This document shows, one piece after another, positions 45,918-52,873 of a DNA stretch of 64,000 nt (the first letter of the stretch is position 1; every line of letters starts with the position of its first letter). The position numbers and the translations under genes are program-made. Source of the DNA: Mucilaginibacter psychrotolerans (GTDB lineage: Bacteria; Bacteroidota; Bacteroidia; Sphingobacteriales; Sphingobacteriaceae); assembly GCF_004519315.1 (NCBI RefSeq), contig NZ_SOZE01000002.1, forward strand, positions 248,001-312,000, in the 5' to 3' direction. Under the pieces are notes generated by a model. That model saw nothing but the letters and a program-made list of their open reading frames with translations, was not told the DNA's origin and did no database searches.

Positions 45918-47339
45918 TTATTCCTTTATCCACTTGCTTTTAAACCCGAGTTTTTTCAGCCCTTTTTGTATATCGGGGTTATTCATAAACAGTTTCCAGA
46001 TCAGTCCGCTGCGGTAGTTCTCTATCATCACTACTATAGGCCCCTCGTCTATAGCCAGGTGGGTTTTTGCGTACCAGTTATGGCTCTCGCTAAAGCCATC
46101 GGCAAAGCCGTATGGTCCCCAAATTTTATCGCCATGGTCGTAGTAAAAATGCTTAAGCGCCTGCATAGAATACTCCGGCGTGTAAGGGAAGGAGGACAAG
46201 GCGGCTGTTGGTTGTATTACACCCAGGTCTACCTCGGGGCAATGGGCAACATAGCCTTTGTAACTATCTCCGGCGGTTAATCCCCAGCAGTTGGCGCCGT
46301 AGCCCTTGTAATGTTTGGGGTTTTCGATACAGTAAGCACGATTGATAAGCGTATGGTTCTTTGTTTGCACAGCATAGTCTATGCCCTGGTCATCTGCAAG
46401 GTTGTTTGGATCGATGCCCATATAGGTGTACTGCTCAAAAAATAAAGGGCCGCCTTTATCAAAATTACCTAGCGGCAATACGTTGCCATAATACGTTTTG
46501 CCGTTTTTCCAGCCGCCGCTTTTTACCCAGCTATTTTCGTAAAGGTCTTTAGAGATGGCATGATTGGGCGATGATGCCGCTACGATATAAGTGATCAAAG
46601 CCTCATCGTACCCATAAACTGGGAAGTTCATATCAAAGCCGTTGCTTGGGCTCCAATGCCAGTACAAAAATTTATCGCTGCCGTTGCTGTGCCAGTTCCA
46701 GTTGGCGGCATCCCACATTTGCTGCACCCGTTTCTGAAAATAGCGCTCGCGTAGTGAGTTGCCATTAAAATAGGCTTTCGCGGTAAGCAGCCCCATCATT
46801 AAGTACGATGTCTCTACAATATCGGCACCGTTATCTACCCTGTCAAACGGGATGGTTTTGCCCGTGCTGCCATTCATGAAATGCGGATAGATACCATGAT
46901 AGCAATCGGCTTTGATCAGGAAGTCGGCAATTTTGGTAAGGCGCTTTAAAGCGGTATCGCGACCGATCCAACCCCGGTTTACGGCTACCACCGTAGCCAT
47001 TATGCCCATGCCCGTACCACCAATGGCGCAAGCCTCGGGGCCGAAGGTGCCTTTGCTAAGGTTGGGTTCGTCGTAAGCTTCGTTAATGTAATCCCAGTAA
47101 TATTCGGCCTTTACGGTATTGTCGCGCTCGCGGGCCAGGCCGCTAACGGGGTGGGCGTAATGCCAAAAATAGCGGAAGGTTTGCCGCTGTACCACATCCA
47201 GTAAGGCCGAATCGCTCAGGCCTTTAATAATACCAACGGGTGCTATGGCAGTTTTTTCTGTTACAGCCCTCTTTTTTTGCGCAGAAACCGTTAGCACCAA
47301 TAGCATGAAAGCTACTGTGCAGCAAAAATTGTTTTTCAT
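45918..47339 (-). CDS. GH144-type endo-beta-1,2-glucanase (glycoamylase family)
   Basis: A 473-residue exported protein; the signal peptide ends near LTVSAQ. It matches the 'glucoamylase family' (PF10091), now GH144: RQTFRYFWHYAHPVSGLARER, GTGMGIMATVVAVNRGWI, DIVETSYLMMGLLTAK and IDEGPIVVMIENYRSGLIW are all characteristic (alpha/alpha)6-barrel segments. Characterised members from Chitinophaga cut linear beta-1,2-glucan to sophorooligosaccharides. No beta-glucosidase or SusCD for the same glycan is beside it. Some PF10091 proteins have other activities, so the substrate is an inference. Confidence 0.82.
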   Translation of the reverse strand: MKNNFCCTVAFMLLVLTVSAQKKRAVTEKTAIAPVGIIKGLSDSALLDVVQRQTFRYFWHYAHPVSGLARERDNTVKAEYYWDYINEAYDEPNLSKGTFGPEACAIGGTGMGIMATVVAVNRGWIGRDTALKRLTKIADFLIKADCYHGIYPHFMNGSTGKTIPFDRVDNGADIVETSYLMMGLLTAKAYFNGNSLRERYFQKRVQQMWDAANWNWHSNGSDKFLYWHWSPSNGFDMNFPVYGYDEALITYIVAASSPNHAISKDLYENSWVKSGGWKNGKTYYGNVLPLGNFDKGGPLFFEQYTYMGIDPNNLADDQGIDYAVQTKNHTLINRAYCIENPKHYKGYGANCWGLTAGDSYKGYVAHCPEVDLGVIQPTAALSSFPYTPEYSMQALKHFYYDHGDKIWGPYGFADGFSESHNWYAKTHLAIDEGPIVVMIENYRSGLIWKLFMNNPDIQKGLKKLGFKSKWIKE

Positions 47340-47413
47340 TACGTTTGGGTATATGGGTAGGTTTACAAAGGCTAATTTAGAGTTTATCGGCTTGAATACA
47401 ATACCCGCCGGTG

Positions 47414-47563
47414 TTAATCTGCCTCTTCCTGCAGGCGCTCTTCCTCCAGGTCCAGCCGATTTTCTATGATGCGTATCAAATCATCGTCGTAACCGTCTTC
47501 CTTGCGGAAACCATGCAACCGGCAACGTTCGTGTTCTATCACTTCCTTACAACATTGCGTCAT
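47414..47563 (-). CDS. Small hypothetical protein, 49 residues
   Basis: A 50-codon frame on the - strand (MTQCCKEVIEHERCRLHGF...LQEEAD). It has three cysteines (CC at 4-5 and Cys14) and a very acidic C-terminal half (IIENRLDLEEERLQEEAD), a helical pattern. A TAnnTTTG-type box (47601-47608) lies ~40 bp upstream. It lies between the GH144 and acyltransferase genes in a 314-bp gap otherwise without a gene. No family is recognised; the Cys cluster could bind metal. Confidence 0.55.
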   Translation of the reverse strand: MTQCCKEVIEHERCRLHGFRKEDGYDDDLIRIIENRLDLEEERLQEEAD

Positions 47564-47600
47564 GTTGTTTACAGCAGATTCTAATTGAAAAGCATGCAGG

Positions 47601-47608
47601 CAAATCTA
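47601..47608 (-). promoter_or_regulatory. -7 box for the 49-residue small gene
   Basis: On the - strand, TAGATTTG matches TAnnTTTG and gives a ~30-nt leader to the ATG at 47563. No clear -33 TTTG is found. Confidence 0.4.
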
Positions 47609-47653
47609 TATTTATACTATAGCCTCCTCATTTAAATTCTATATATTTCGGCG

Positions 47654-48679
47654 ATGGAAATAAAGGAATTCAAACGGAATAATTTCGACTTATTGAGGCT
47701 GCTTGCGGCAACCGAAGTAATATTCGACCATTATTACCAGCACCTGAAATTGCCCATCAGCCACACCTGGTTAAAGATACTTTACCTGTTCCCCGGCGTG
47801 CCTGTTTTCTTCGTTATCAGCGGGTATTTGATATCCGCTTCCTACGAACGTAATAATTCTATCAAAAACTACATCCGTAACCGGGCATTGCGTATCTATC
47901 CCGGCTTGTGGGGGTGCATCATCTTAACGTTGATTGTTTTCACCCTAACCGGCGTAAACTTCCTTAACAAGCAAACGCTTGCCTGGTTGCCGGCACAGTT
48001 GCTGGGCTTTATTTATACGCCTAACTTTTTGGCCAACTACGGCTTCGGCTCGTACAACGGCAGCTTGTGGACCATCCCCATCGAGCTGCAGTTTTATATC
48101 ATGCTGCCCATCTGCTTTTTATTAGCGCCAAAACAGAAACTCAATGCCTGGTTCATTGCGCTGTTCGTCGTTTTCATCGGACTAACGCTTACTTCCGAAT
48201 TGGTGCACCTTGGCGATAAGCTAACCAAACTTATCCGCTATACCTTCGTGCCGCATTTTTACCTGTTCTTGCTGGGTGTTATCTTCCAACGGCTGCGCAT
48301 TTATAGTTCGAGGTTTATCTATGGGAAAGCATTATATTGGATAGTACCTTATGTGGCCTTTAGCATGTTCTTTTTCGATAGGATAGATGCCGCGTATTTC
48401 ACGGTAATGCAGTATATCTTCCTGGCATTTACCCTGCTGTCCATGGCTTACACGCTACCCAACCTGGCTAATAAGCTGCTGCGCAAAAACGATATTTCCT
48501 ACGGTATATACATTTACCACGGCATGATTATCACCGTAATAGTAGAGTTGAAACTGGTGCCGTATTTTAATCTGCTGTACCTCATAGCAGGCACGGTAAT
48601 GATGGCTACGCTATCCTGGGTATTCATCGAGAAGCCCTTCATCAAGCGCAAGGAGCGTACCATACACGCGGTAGAGTAA
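47654..48679 (+). CDS. Acyltransferase-3 family membrane protein (OafA/NolL-like)
   Basis: A 341-residue inner-membrane acyltransferase with ~10 helices. RNNFDLLRLLAATEVIFDHYYQH holds the conserved Arg and catalytic His region (quoted positions ~8-30), GVPVFFVISGYLISAS is the second family motif, and SYGIYIYHGMII lies near the end. It would O-acetylate or otherwise acylate a cell-surface sugar. No glycan cluster is adjacent. The gene ends next to a repeat element. Confidence 0.9.
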   Translation: MEIKEFKRNNFDLLRLLAATEVIFDHYYQHLKLPISHTWLKILYLFPGVPVFFVISGYLISASYERNNSIKNYIRNRALRIYPGLWGCIILTLIVFTLTGVNFLNKQTLAWLPAQLLGFIYTPNFLANYGFGSYNGSLWTIPIELQFYIMLPICFLLAPKQKLNAWFIALFVVFIGLTLTSELVHLGDKLTKLIRYTFVPHFYLFLLGVIFQRLRIYSSRFIYGKALYWIVPYVAFSMFFFDRIDAAYFTVMQYIFLAFTLLSMAYTLPNLANKLLRKNDISYGIYIYHGMIITVIVELKLVPYFNLLYLIAGTVMMATLSWVFIEKPFIKRKERTIHAVE

Positions 48680-48704
48680 AAGAAATACTTCCTACGTTTT
48701 TTAG

Positions 48705-48867
48705 TTCCCCTCTTGAGAGGGGGCGCGGTGGAATGGTGCGGCTGCAGGGGTGTGTTCTGCGGGATACCTGCAAATGTGTTTGTGCCTGTATAAAATAAAG
48801 TGCAACGTGTATTGGTTCCTAACGGGTGGGCCCCCAACACACCCCTGCACCCCTCTCGAGAGGGGAA
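48705..48867. repeat. 163-bp nested inverted-repeat element
   Basis: The ends are short palindromes CCCCTCTTGAGAGGGG (48707-48722) and CCCCTCTCGAGAGGGG (48850-48865). Inside them, TGCAGGGGTGTGTT (48743-48756) pairs with AACACACCCCTGCA (48836-48849). The core is ~79 bp and not coding. This looks like a non-autonomous, MITE- or REP-like repeat between convergent genes. Confidence 0.85.
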
Positions 48868-48902
48868 TCGCACAGCCCCGGCTCTGGATTCTATGCCTTA
48901 TT

Positions 48903-49661
48903 CTATTTCGTCACCACCCCCACAAACATATTCCCCATCCAATTGAATGGCGCAAACAGGCCGTAGATAAGTTTTGCCACGGGCAACTGCATGCTTTTGG
49001 GCAGCTTGCCGGCGAGTTTAGATACCATAAGCCCGTGATCCCACAGGCGCAGTACTTTTATTTGCTTATAGTTTTTCAGCAGGTAGCTTTTGATAGCCTG
49101 GGTAAAGCTGTTGGTGTCCCAGCGGTACACATAGTTGGTGGCATCGCCCTGTACTTCCCATTCGGTACCCATCAGGTTGCCTATCATGCTATCGTAGGGT
49201 TCTATTACGATTACTGCCTTGCGGGCCACGCGCAGCATCTCGGTAAAGCCGGTTACCGGACGCGGCAGGTGGTGCAAACCGTCCTGCACAACCACCAAAT
49301 CGTACGAGGCATCGGGCACATCCAGATTTTCGCCATTGAGCATGATGGTGGTTATTGATGCATCGAACTCGTTACATATCTTGAGCGAATTCTCGGATAT
49401 ATCGCTCACGGTAACATTATCGAAGCCGTTCTTTTTAAAGAACAGCCCTTCGCCGCCAACGCCGCCGCAAGTAAGTAGTACGCTCCACTGGCGTATATTG
49501 GGGTTGCTTTGCTCCAGCACGGCAAGGGCCTTCAGCAACCGGCGGTCGCGCAGGTAGCGGGTAAGCGGGTCGGTAGTGATATGGAAATCGAACTCCGAAC
49601 GTTGCTCCGGCGCGTAAATTTCTTCGTAAGCGTTCTGCTGCTGTTTAACCTGCTCAAGCAT
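48903..49661 (-). CDS. Class I SAM-dependent methyltransferase
   Basis: A 252-residue cytoplasmic protein. The SAM fold is seen in VLLTCGGVGGEGLFFKKNG (motif I), VTVSDISENSLKICNEF (motif II acidic residue), YDLVVVQDGLHHLPRPVTG (motif IV) and EMLRVARKAVIVIEPYDS. The C-terminal ~70 residues are helical and partly hydrophobic. The substrate is unknown. It diverges from yifB. Confidence 0.85.
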   Translation of the reverse strand: MLEQVKQQQNAYEEIYAPEQRSEFDFHITTDPLTRYLRDRRLLKALAVLEQSNPNIRQWSVLLTCGGVGGEGLFFKKNGFDNVTVSDISENSLKICNEFDASITTIMLNGENLDVPDASYDLVVVQDGLHHLPRPVTGFTEMLRVARKAVIVIEPYDSMIGNLMGTEWEVQGDATNYVYRWDTNSFTQAIKSYLLKNYKQIKVLRLWDHGLMVSKLAGKLPKSMQLPVAKLIYGLFAPFNWMGNMFVGVVTK

Positions 49662-49813
49662 CCTGTAATTTTTTTAGGGGAAAGATAGGGATTTTGAGGG
49701 AAAGGAGGAATATAGGATTTTGCGTGCACCGGATGCAGCATTGTATTGCTTTAATCGGGCATTTCATTTTCAAAATAATTCCCTATCTTTCGCCTTAAAA
49801 AACCTTATCTATT

Positions 49814-51352
49814 GTGTTAGTTAAAACTTTTGGCAGCGCAGTTTTCGGCATACAGGCCATTACCATAACCGTGGAAGTGAATATAGCTTCGGGCACCAAG
49901 TACTTTGTAGTGGGCCTGCCCGATGTGGCCATTAAAGAGAGTTATTTCCGTATTGAATCGGCCCTGAAGAATTGCGGCTACCGCATGCCAAGGCAGCAGG
50001 TGGTGGTAAATATGGCCCCGGCAGATATCCGCAAGGAAGGCTCTGCTTACGACCTAACCATCGCCGTAGGTGTGCTGGCGGCTTCGGGACAGATTGAAGC
50101 CGAAGAACTGGACAAGTATCTCATTATGGGCGAGCTTTCGCTCGATGGCAGCCTGCAGCCCATTAAAGGCTCGCTGCCCATTTCCGTACAGGCACGCAAA
50201 GAAAAATACAAAGGCTTTATCCTCCCCAAGCAAAACGCCCGCGAGGCGGCGATAGTAAATGATTTGGAAGTTTATGGCGTGGAGAACATTAAACAGGTGG
50301 CCGATTTCTTCAACGGCACCGGCACGCTGGAACGCGAAGTAGTAAATACCCGCGAGGAGTTTTATGATAGCCTAACCAATTACGATAGCGACTTTAGCGA
50401 AGTGCGCGGGCAGGAAAACATCAAGCGCGCGCTGGAAATTGCCGCCGCAGGTGGGCATAACGTGATACTGATTGGTCCCCCCGGCGCGGGGAAAACCATG
50501 CTGGCCCGCAGGCTGCCCTCCATACTGCCGCCGCTGAGCCTGCACGAATCGCTGGAAACCACCAAGATACACTCCGTAGCGGGCAAGCTATCCACTGCCG
50601 ATGCTTTGGTGACCACCCGGCCCTTCCGGTCGCCGCACCATACTATAAGCGATGTGGCCCTGGTAGGCGGCGGCAGCAACCCTCAGCCCGGCGAAATTTC
50701 GCTGGCGCATAACGGTGTGCTGTTTTTAGATGAACTTCCCGAGTTTAAGCGCAGCGCGCTGGAGGTAATGCGCCAGCCGCTGGAAGAACGCAAGGTTACC
50801 ATATCGCGCGCCAAATTTACGGTTGATTATCCGAGCAGCTTTATGCTCATCGCCAGCATGAACCCATGCCCCTGCGGCTATTACAATCACCCGGAGAAGG
50901 AATGCATTTGTCCGCCGGGAACCGTGCAGAAATACCTCAGCAAAATATCCGGCCCACTGCTGGATAGGATAGACCTGCACGTAGAAGTTACCCCGGTAAA
51001 CTTTACCGAGCTATCATCAGACCGCCTTGCCGAGAAAAGCGAAAACATCCGCGAACGCGTGATCAAAGCCCGCGAGCTGCAGATTGAACGCTTCGGCAGC
51101 AAGCCCGACCTGCACGCCAATGCCCAAATGAGCCCCCAAATGGTGCGCGACATTTGCAAGATAAGCCAGGCCGGCCAAACGCTACTGAAGAAAGCCATGG
51201 AAAAACTGGGTCTCTCCGCCCGCGCGTACGACCGCATCCTGAAAGTATCCCGCACCATTGCCGACCTCGCCGGCAGCGAAGAAATACTGCTGGAGCACTT
51301 GGCCGAAGCCATACACTTCAGGAGTTTGGACAGGGAGGGTTGGGCCGGGTAG
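49814..51352 (+). CDS. yifB: YifB/ComM-family Mg-chelatase-like AAA+ ATPase
   Basis: A 512-residue protein of the ComM family, hexameric helicases that help branch migration during natural transformation. The N-terminal ~170 residues are Lon-protease-like ([20 protein letters not shown]). Walker A is [14 protein letters not shown], Walker B is [10 protein letters not shown], and four Cys in [19 protein letters not shown] form the zinc motif. The start is GTG at 49814; no ATG is near. The catalytic set is complete. Confidence 0.93.
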   Translation: MLVKTFGSAVFGIQAITITVEVNIASGTKYFVVGLPDVAIKESYFRIESALKNCGYRMPRQQVVVNMAPADIRKEGSAYDLTIAVGVLAASGQIEAEELDKYLIMGELSLDGSLQPIKGSLPISVQARKEKYKGFILPKQNAREAAIVNDLEVYGVENIKQVADFFNGTGTLEREVVNTREEFYDSLTNYDSDFSEVRGQENIKRALEIAAAGGHNVILIGPPGAGKTMLARRLPSILPPLSLHESLETTKIHSVAGKLSTADALVTTRPFRSPHHTISDVALVGGGSNPQPGEISLAHNGVLFLDELPEFKRSALEVMRQPLEERKVTISRAKFTVDYPSSFMLIASMNPCPCGYYNHPEKECICPPGTVQKYLSKISGPLLDRIDLHVEVTPVNFTELSSDRLAEKSENIRERVIKARELQIERFGSKPDLHANAQMSPQMVRDICKISQAGQTLLKKAMEKLGLSARAYDRILKVSRTIADLAGSEEILLEHLAEAIHFRSLDREGWAG

Positions 51353-51464
51353 AGGATGGTGAGGGCTATGGCTTCTGCTGTATTTTATAGGTTGTGCTGT
51401 AGCGAAACACACACCACTTAAGGGTTCGGTACTATATATATAGTAAATAAACGGATACAAATAA

Positions 51465-52058
51465 ATGATGAAGACCATATTAACGATTGTTTTTTCGATA
51501 ATGACCGTTTGTTGCCTGGGTCAGGGTTTCAACAATAACGAAAAATACGACCAGCAAGACCTTGAGTTTCTGTTTGCCAAAAGCGGCATAGAGGTGTTTA
51601 AGTTTCCTTTTAAATCTAAAACAAATAGTGCACTTAATATCATTATAGAGGAATATGTGAATGGAAACCTGGTTGGAAGCAACGATTTTTTTGAAGACTT
51701 TCAGCCAATGTTTAAACTGTTAGACGAACCCATATCTTTTTTCTTTCCCCCAATGAATGATAGTGTGAGTCAGCATTTACGATTTTATTTAACAAGAACA
51801 CCCGGGGGGATAAAAATCAGCGCCAAAACCAGTAAAATTGAACGACAGTACACCTTTCGGTCGAAGCATATCAAACTGACACAAACCCGCGCCTTCGACT
51901 ATATCCCGAAGTTTATCGATAAAAAACAGCCGCTTTTTGTTTTTTATGGAACAAAGAAAAAGGACCTGTTATCCTGTCCGGGCGACGCTAATGTTGAAAA
52001 AGTTATCAAGATGTATGATTATTTGGTGGTGGTGTATGCAGACCTGCTTAAACATTAA
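51465..52058 (+). CDS. Exported hypothetical protein
   Basis: A 197-residue protein with a signal peptide (MMKTILTIVFSIMTVCCLGQ). The mature part is alpha/beta, rich in Phe and Lys, without a motif I recognise (RTPGGIKISAKTSKIERQY, LLSCPGDANVEKVIKMYDY). A single Cys remains. The upstream region has an AT-palindrome ACTATATATATAGT (~51430). Its codon use is more AT-rich than its neighbours, and it is followed by a decayed region, so it may be a lineage-specific or acquired gene. Confidence 0.65.
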   Translation: MMKTILTIVFSIMTVCCLGQGFNNNEKYDQQDLEFLFAKSGIEVFKFPFKSKTNSALNIIIEEYVNGNLVGSNDFFEDFQPMFKLLDEPISFFFPPMNDSVSQHLRFYLTRTPGGIKISAKTSKIERQYTFRSKHIKLTQTRAFDYIPKFIDKKQPLFVFYGTKKKDLLSCPGDANVEKVIKMYDYLVVVYADLLKH

Positions 52059-52062
52059 GGAG

Positions 52063-52280
52063 CTATTTCAGGCTGTCGCTGGGCTGATCAATAATATCGG
52101 CATTTAGGCTAGCCTGTAGCAGTGCCGCTTCTGCAAATGTCCTTGCAGCAAAGAAGCCTTATTGCTGCCTTCAACTTTAGAACGGTAGTGCCAGTGTGGC
52201 CGCAGTTTTTTACTTGTCTTCACCCCATCCCCTGAATGTGCCACGATAAAATCAACCTGGAATTTCCTGGAAAGCCACAG
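52063..52280 (-). pseudogene. Possible decayed gene fragment (unrecognised)
   Basis: On the - strand, a ~45-codon open frame (LWLSRKFQVDFIVAHSGDG...NKASLLQ) continues in the next frame as RTFAEAALLQASLN...DSLK and a stop at 52063. The two join if one frameshift near 52140 is repaired. No start codon or family is recognised. It may be the 3' end of a broken gene or a chance open stretch. The remainder up to 52426 holds only the promoter region of the next gene. Confidence 0.3.
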
Positions 52281-52426
52281 CTAAAACCCGCGCAAAAGCT
52301 AGACAAACTCCCCGCAAAAATTGCCACTTTGCCTTTCCATTAATGGCCTTCTGTGGTATTTCGGTTATAATTAAATTATTTGTTTTTTTTGAAAGTTATC
52401 CATAGCTTCACACAACCGCTTCCCCG

Positions 52427-52801
52427 ATGAATAAACAGCCTAAGAAAATCATTATTTTCGACGACGATGAAGATATCCTATCTATCTGCAGCTATATTTT
52501 AGAAGAGCAGGGCTGGGATGTACATACCTTTACCGATTGCAATCACATCACAGAAAAAGTTTCGGCCATTTTACCCAACGTTATCCTGATGGATAACTGG
52601 ATACCCGATGCCGGTGGTATTGTAGCTACGCAAACCTTAAAGAAAGAGGAGTCGCTGAAGCATATTCCGGTGGTTTACTTTTCGGCAAACAGTGATATAC
52701 AACTACTTGCAGGCCACGCTGGTGCCGAAACCTACCTGGCCAAACCTTTCGATTTAGAAGAACTGGAACGGGTTATCAACACGGTAGTAGTTGCCCATTA
52801 A
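52427..52801 (+). CDS. Single-domain response regulator (receiver only)
   Basis: A 124-residue receiver: acidic pocket FDDDED (Asp12, Asp13), phosphoacceptor Asp56 (ILMDNWIPD), switch Ser in YFSANSD and Lys in LAKPFD. It has no output domain. No kinase is adjacent; the kinases at 11435, 13679 and 33420 are candidates in trans. It ends in a bidirectional terminator shared with the TonB receptor gene. Confidence 0.9.
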   Translation: MNKQPKKIIIFDDDEDILSICSYILEEQGWDVHTFTDCNHITEKVSAILPNVILMDNWIPDAGGIVATQTLKKEESLKHIPVVYFSANSDIQLLAGHAGAETYLAKPFDLEELERVINTVVVAH

Positions 52802-52815
52802 GCTAATTGTTTATA

Positions 52816-52859
52816 AACAAAAGAAGCCATCCCTTTATTAACGGATGGCTTCTTTTGTT
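52816..52859. terminator. Bidirectional terminator
   Basis: A 17-bp stem AACAAAAGAAGCCATCC / GGATGGCTTCTTTTGTT with a 10-nt loop lies between convergent genes ending at 52801 and 52874. Confidence 0.92.
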
Positions 52860-52873
52860 ATGTGTGTATGCAA

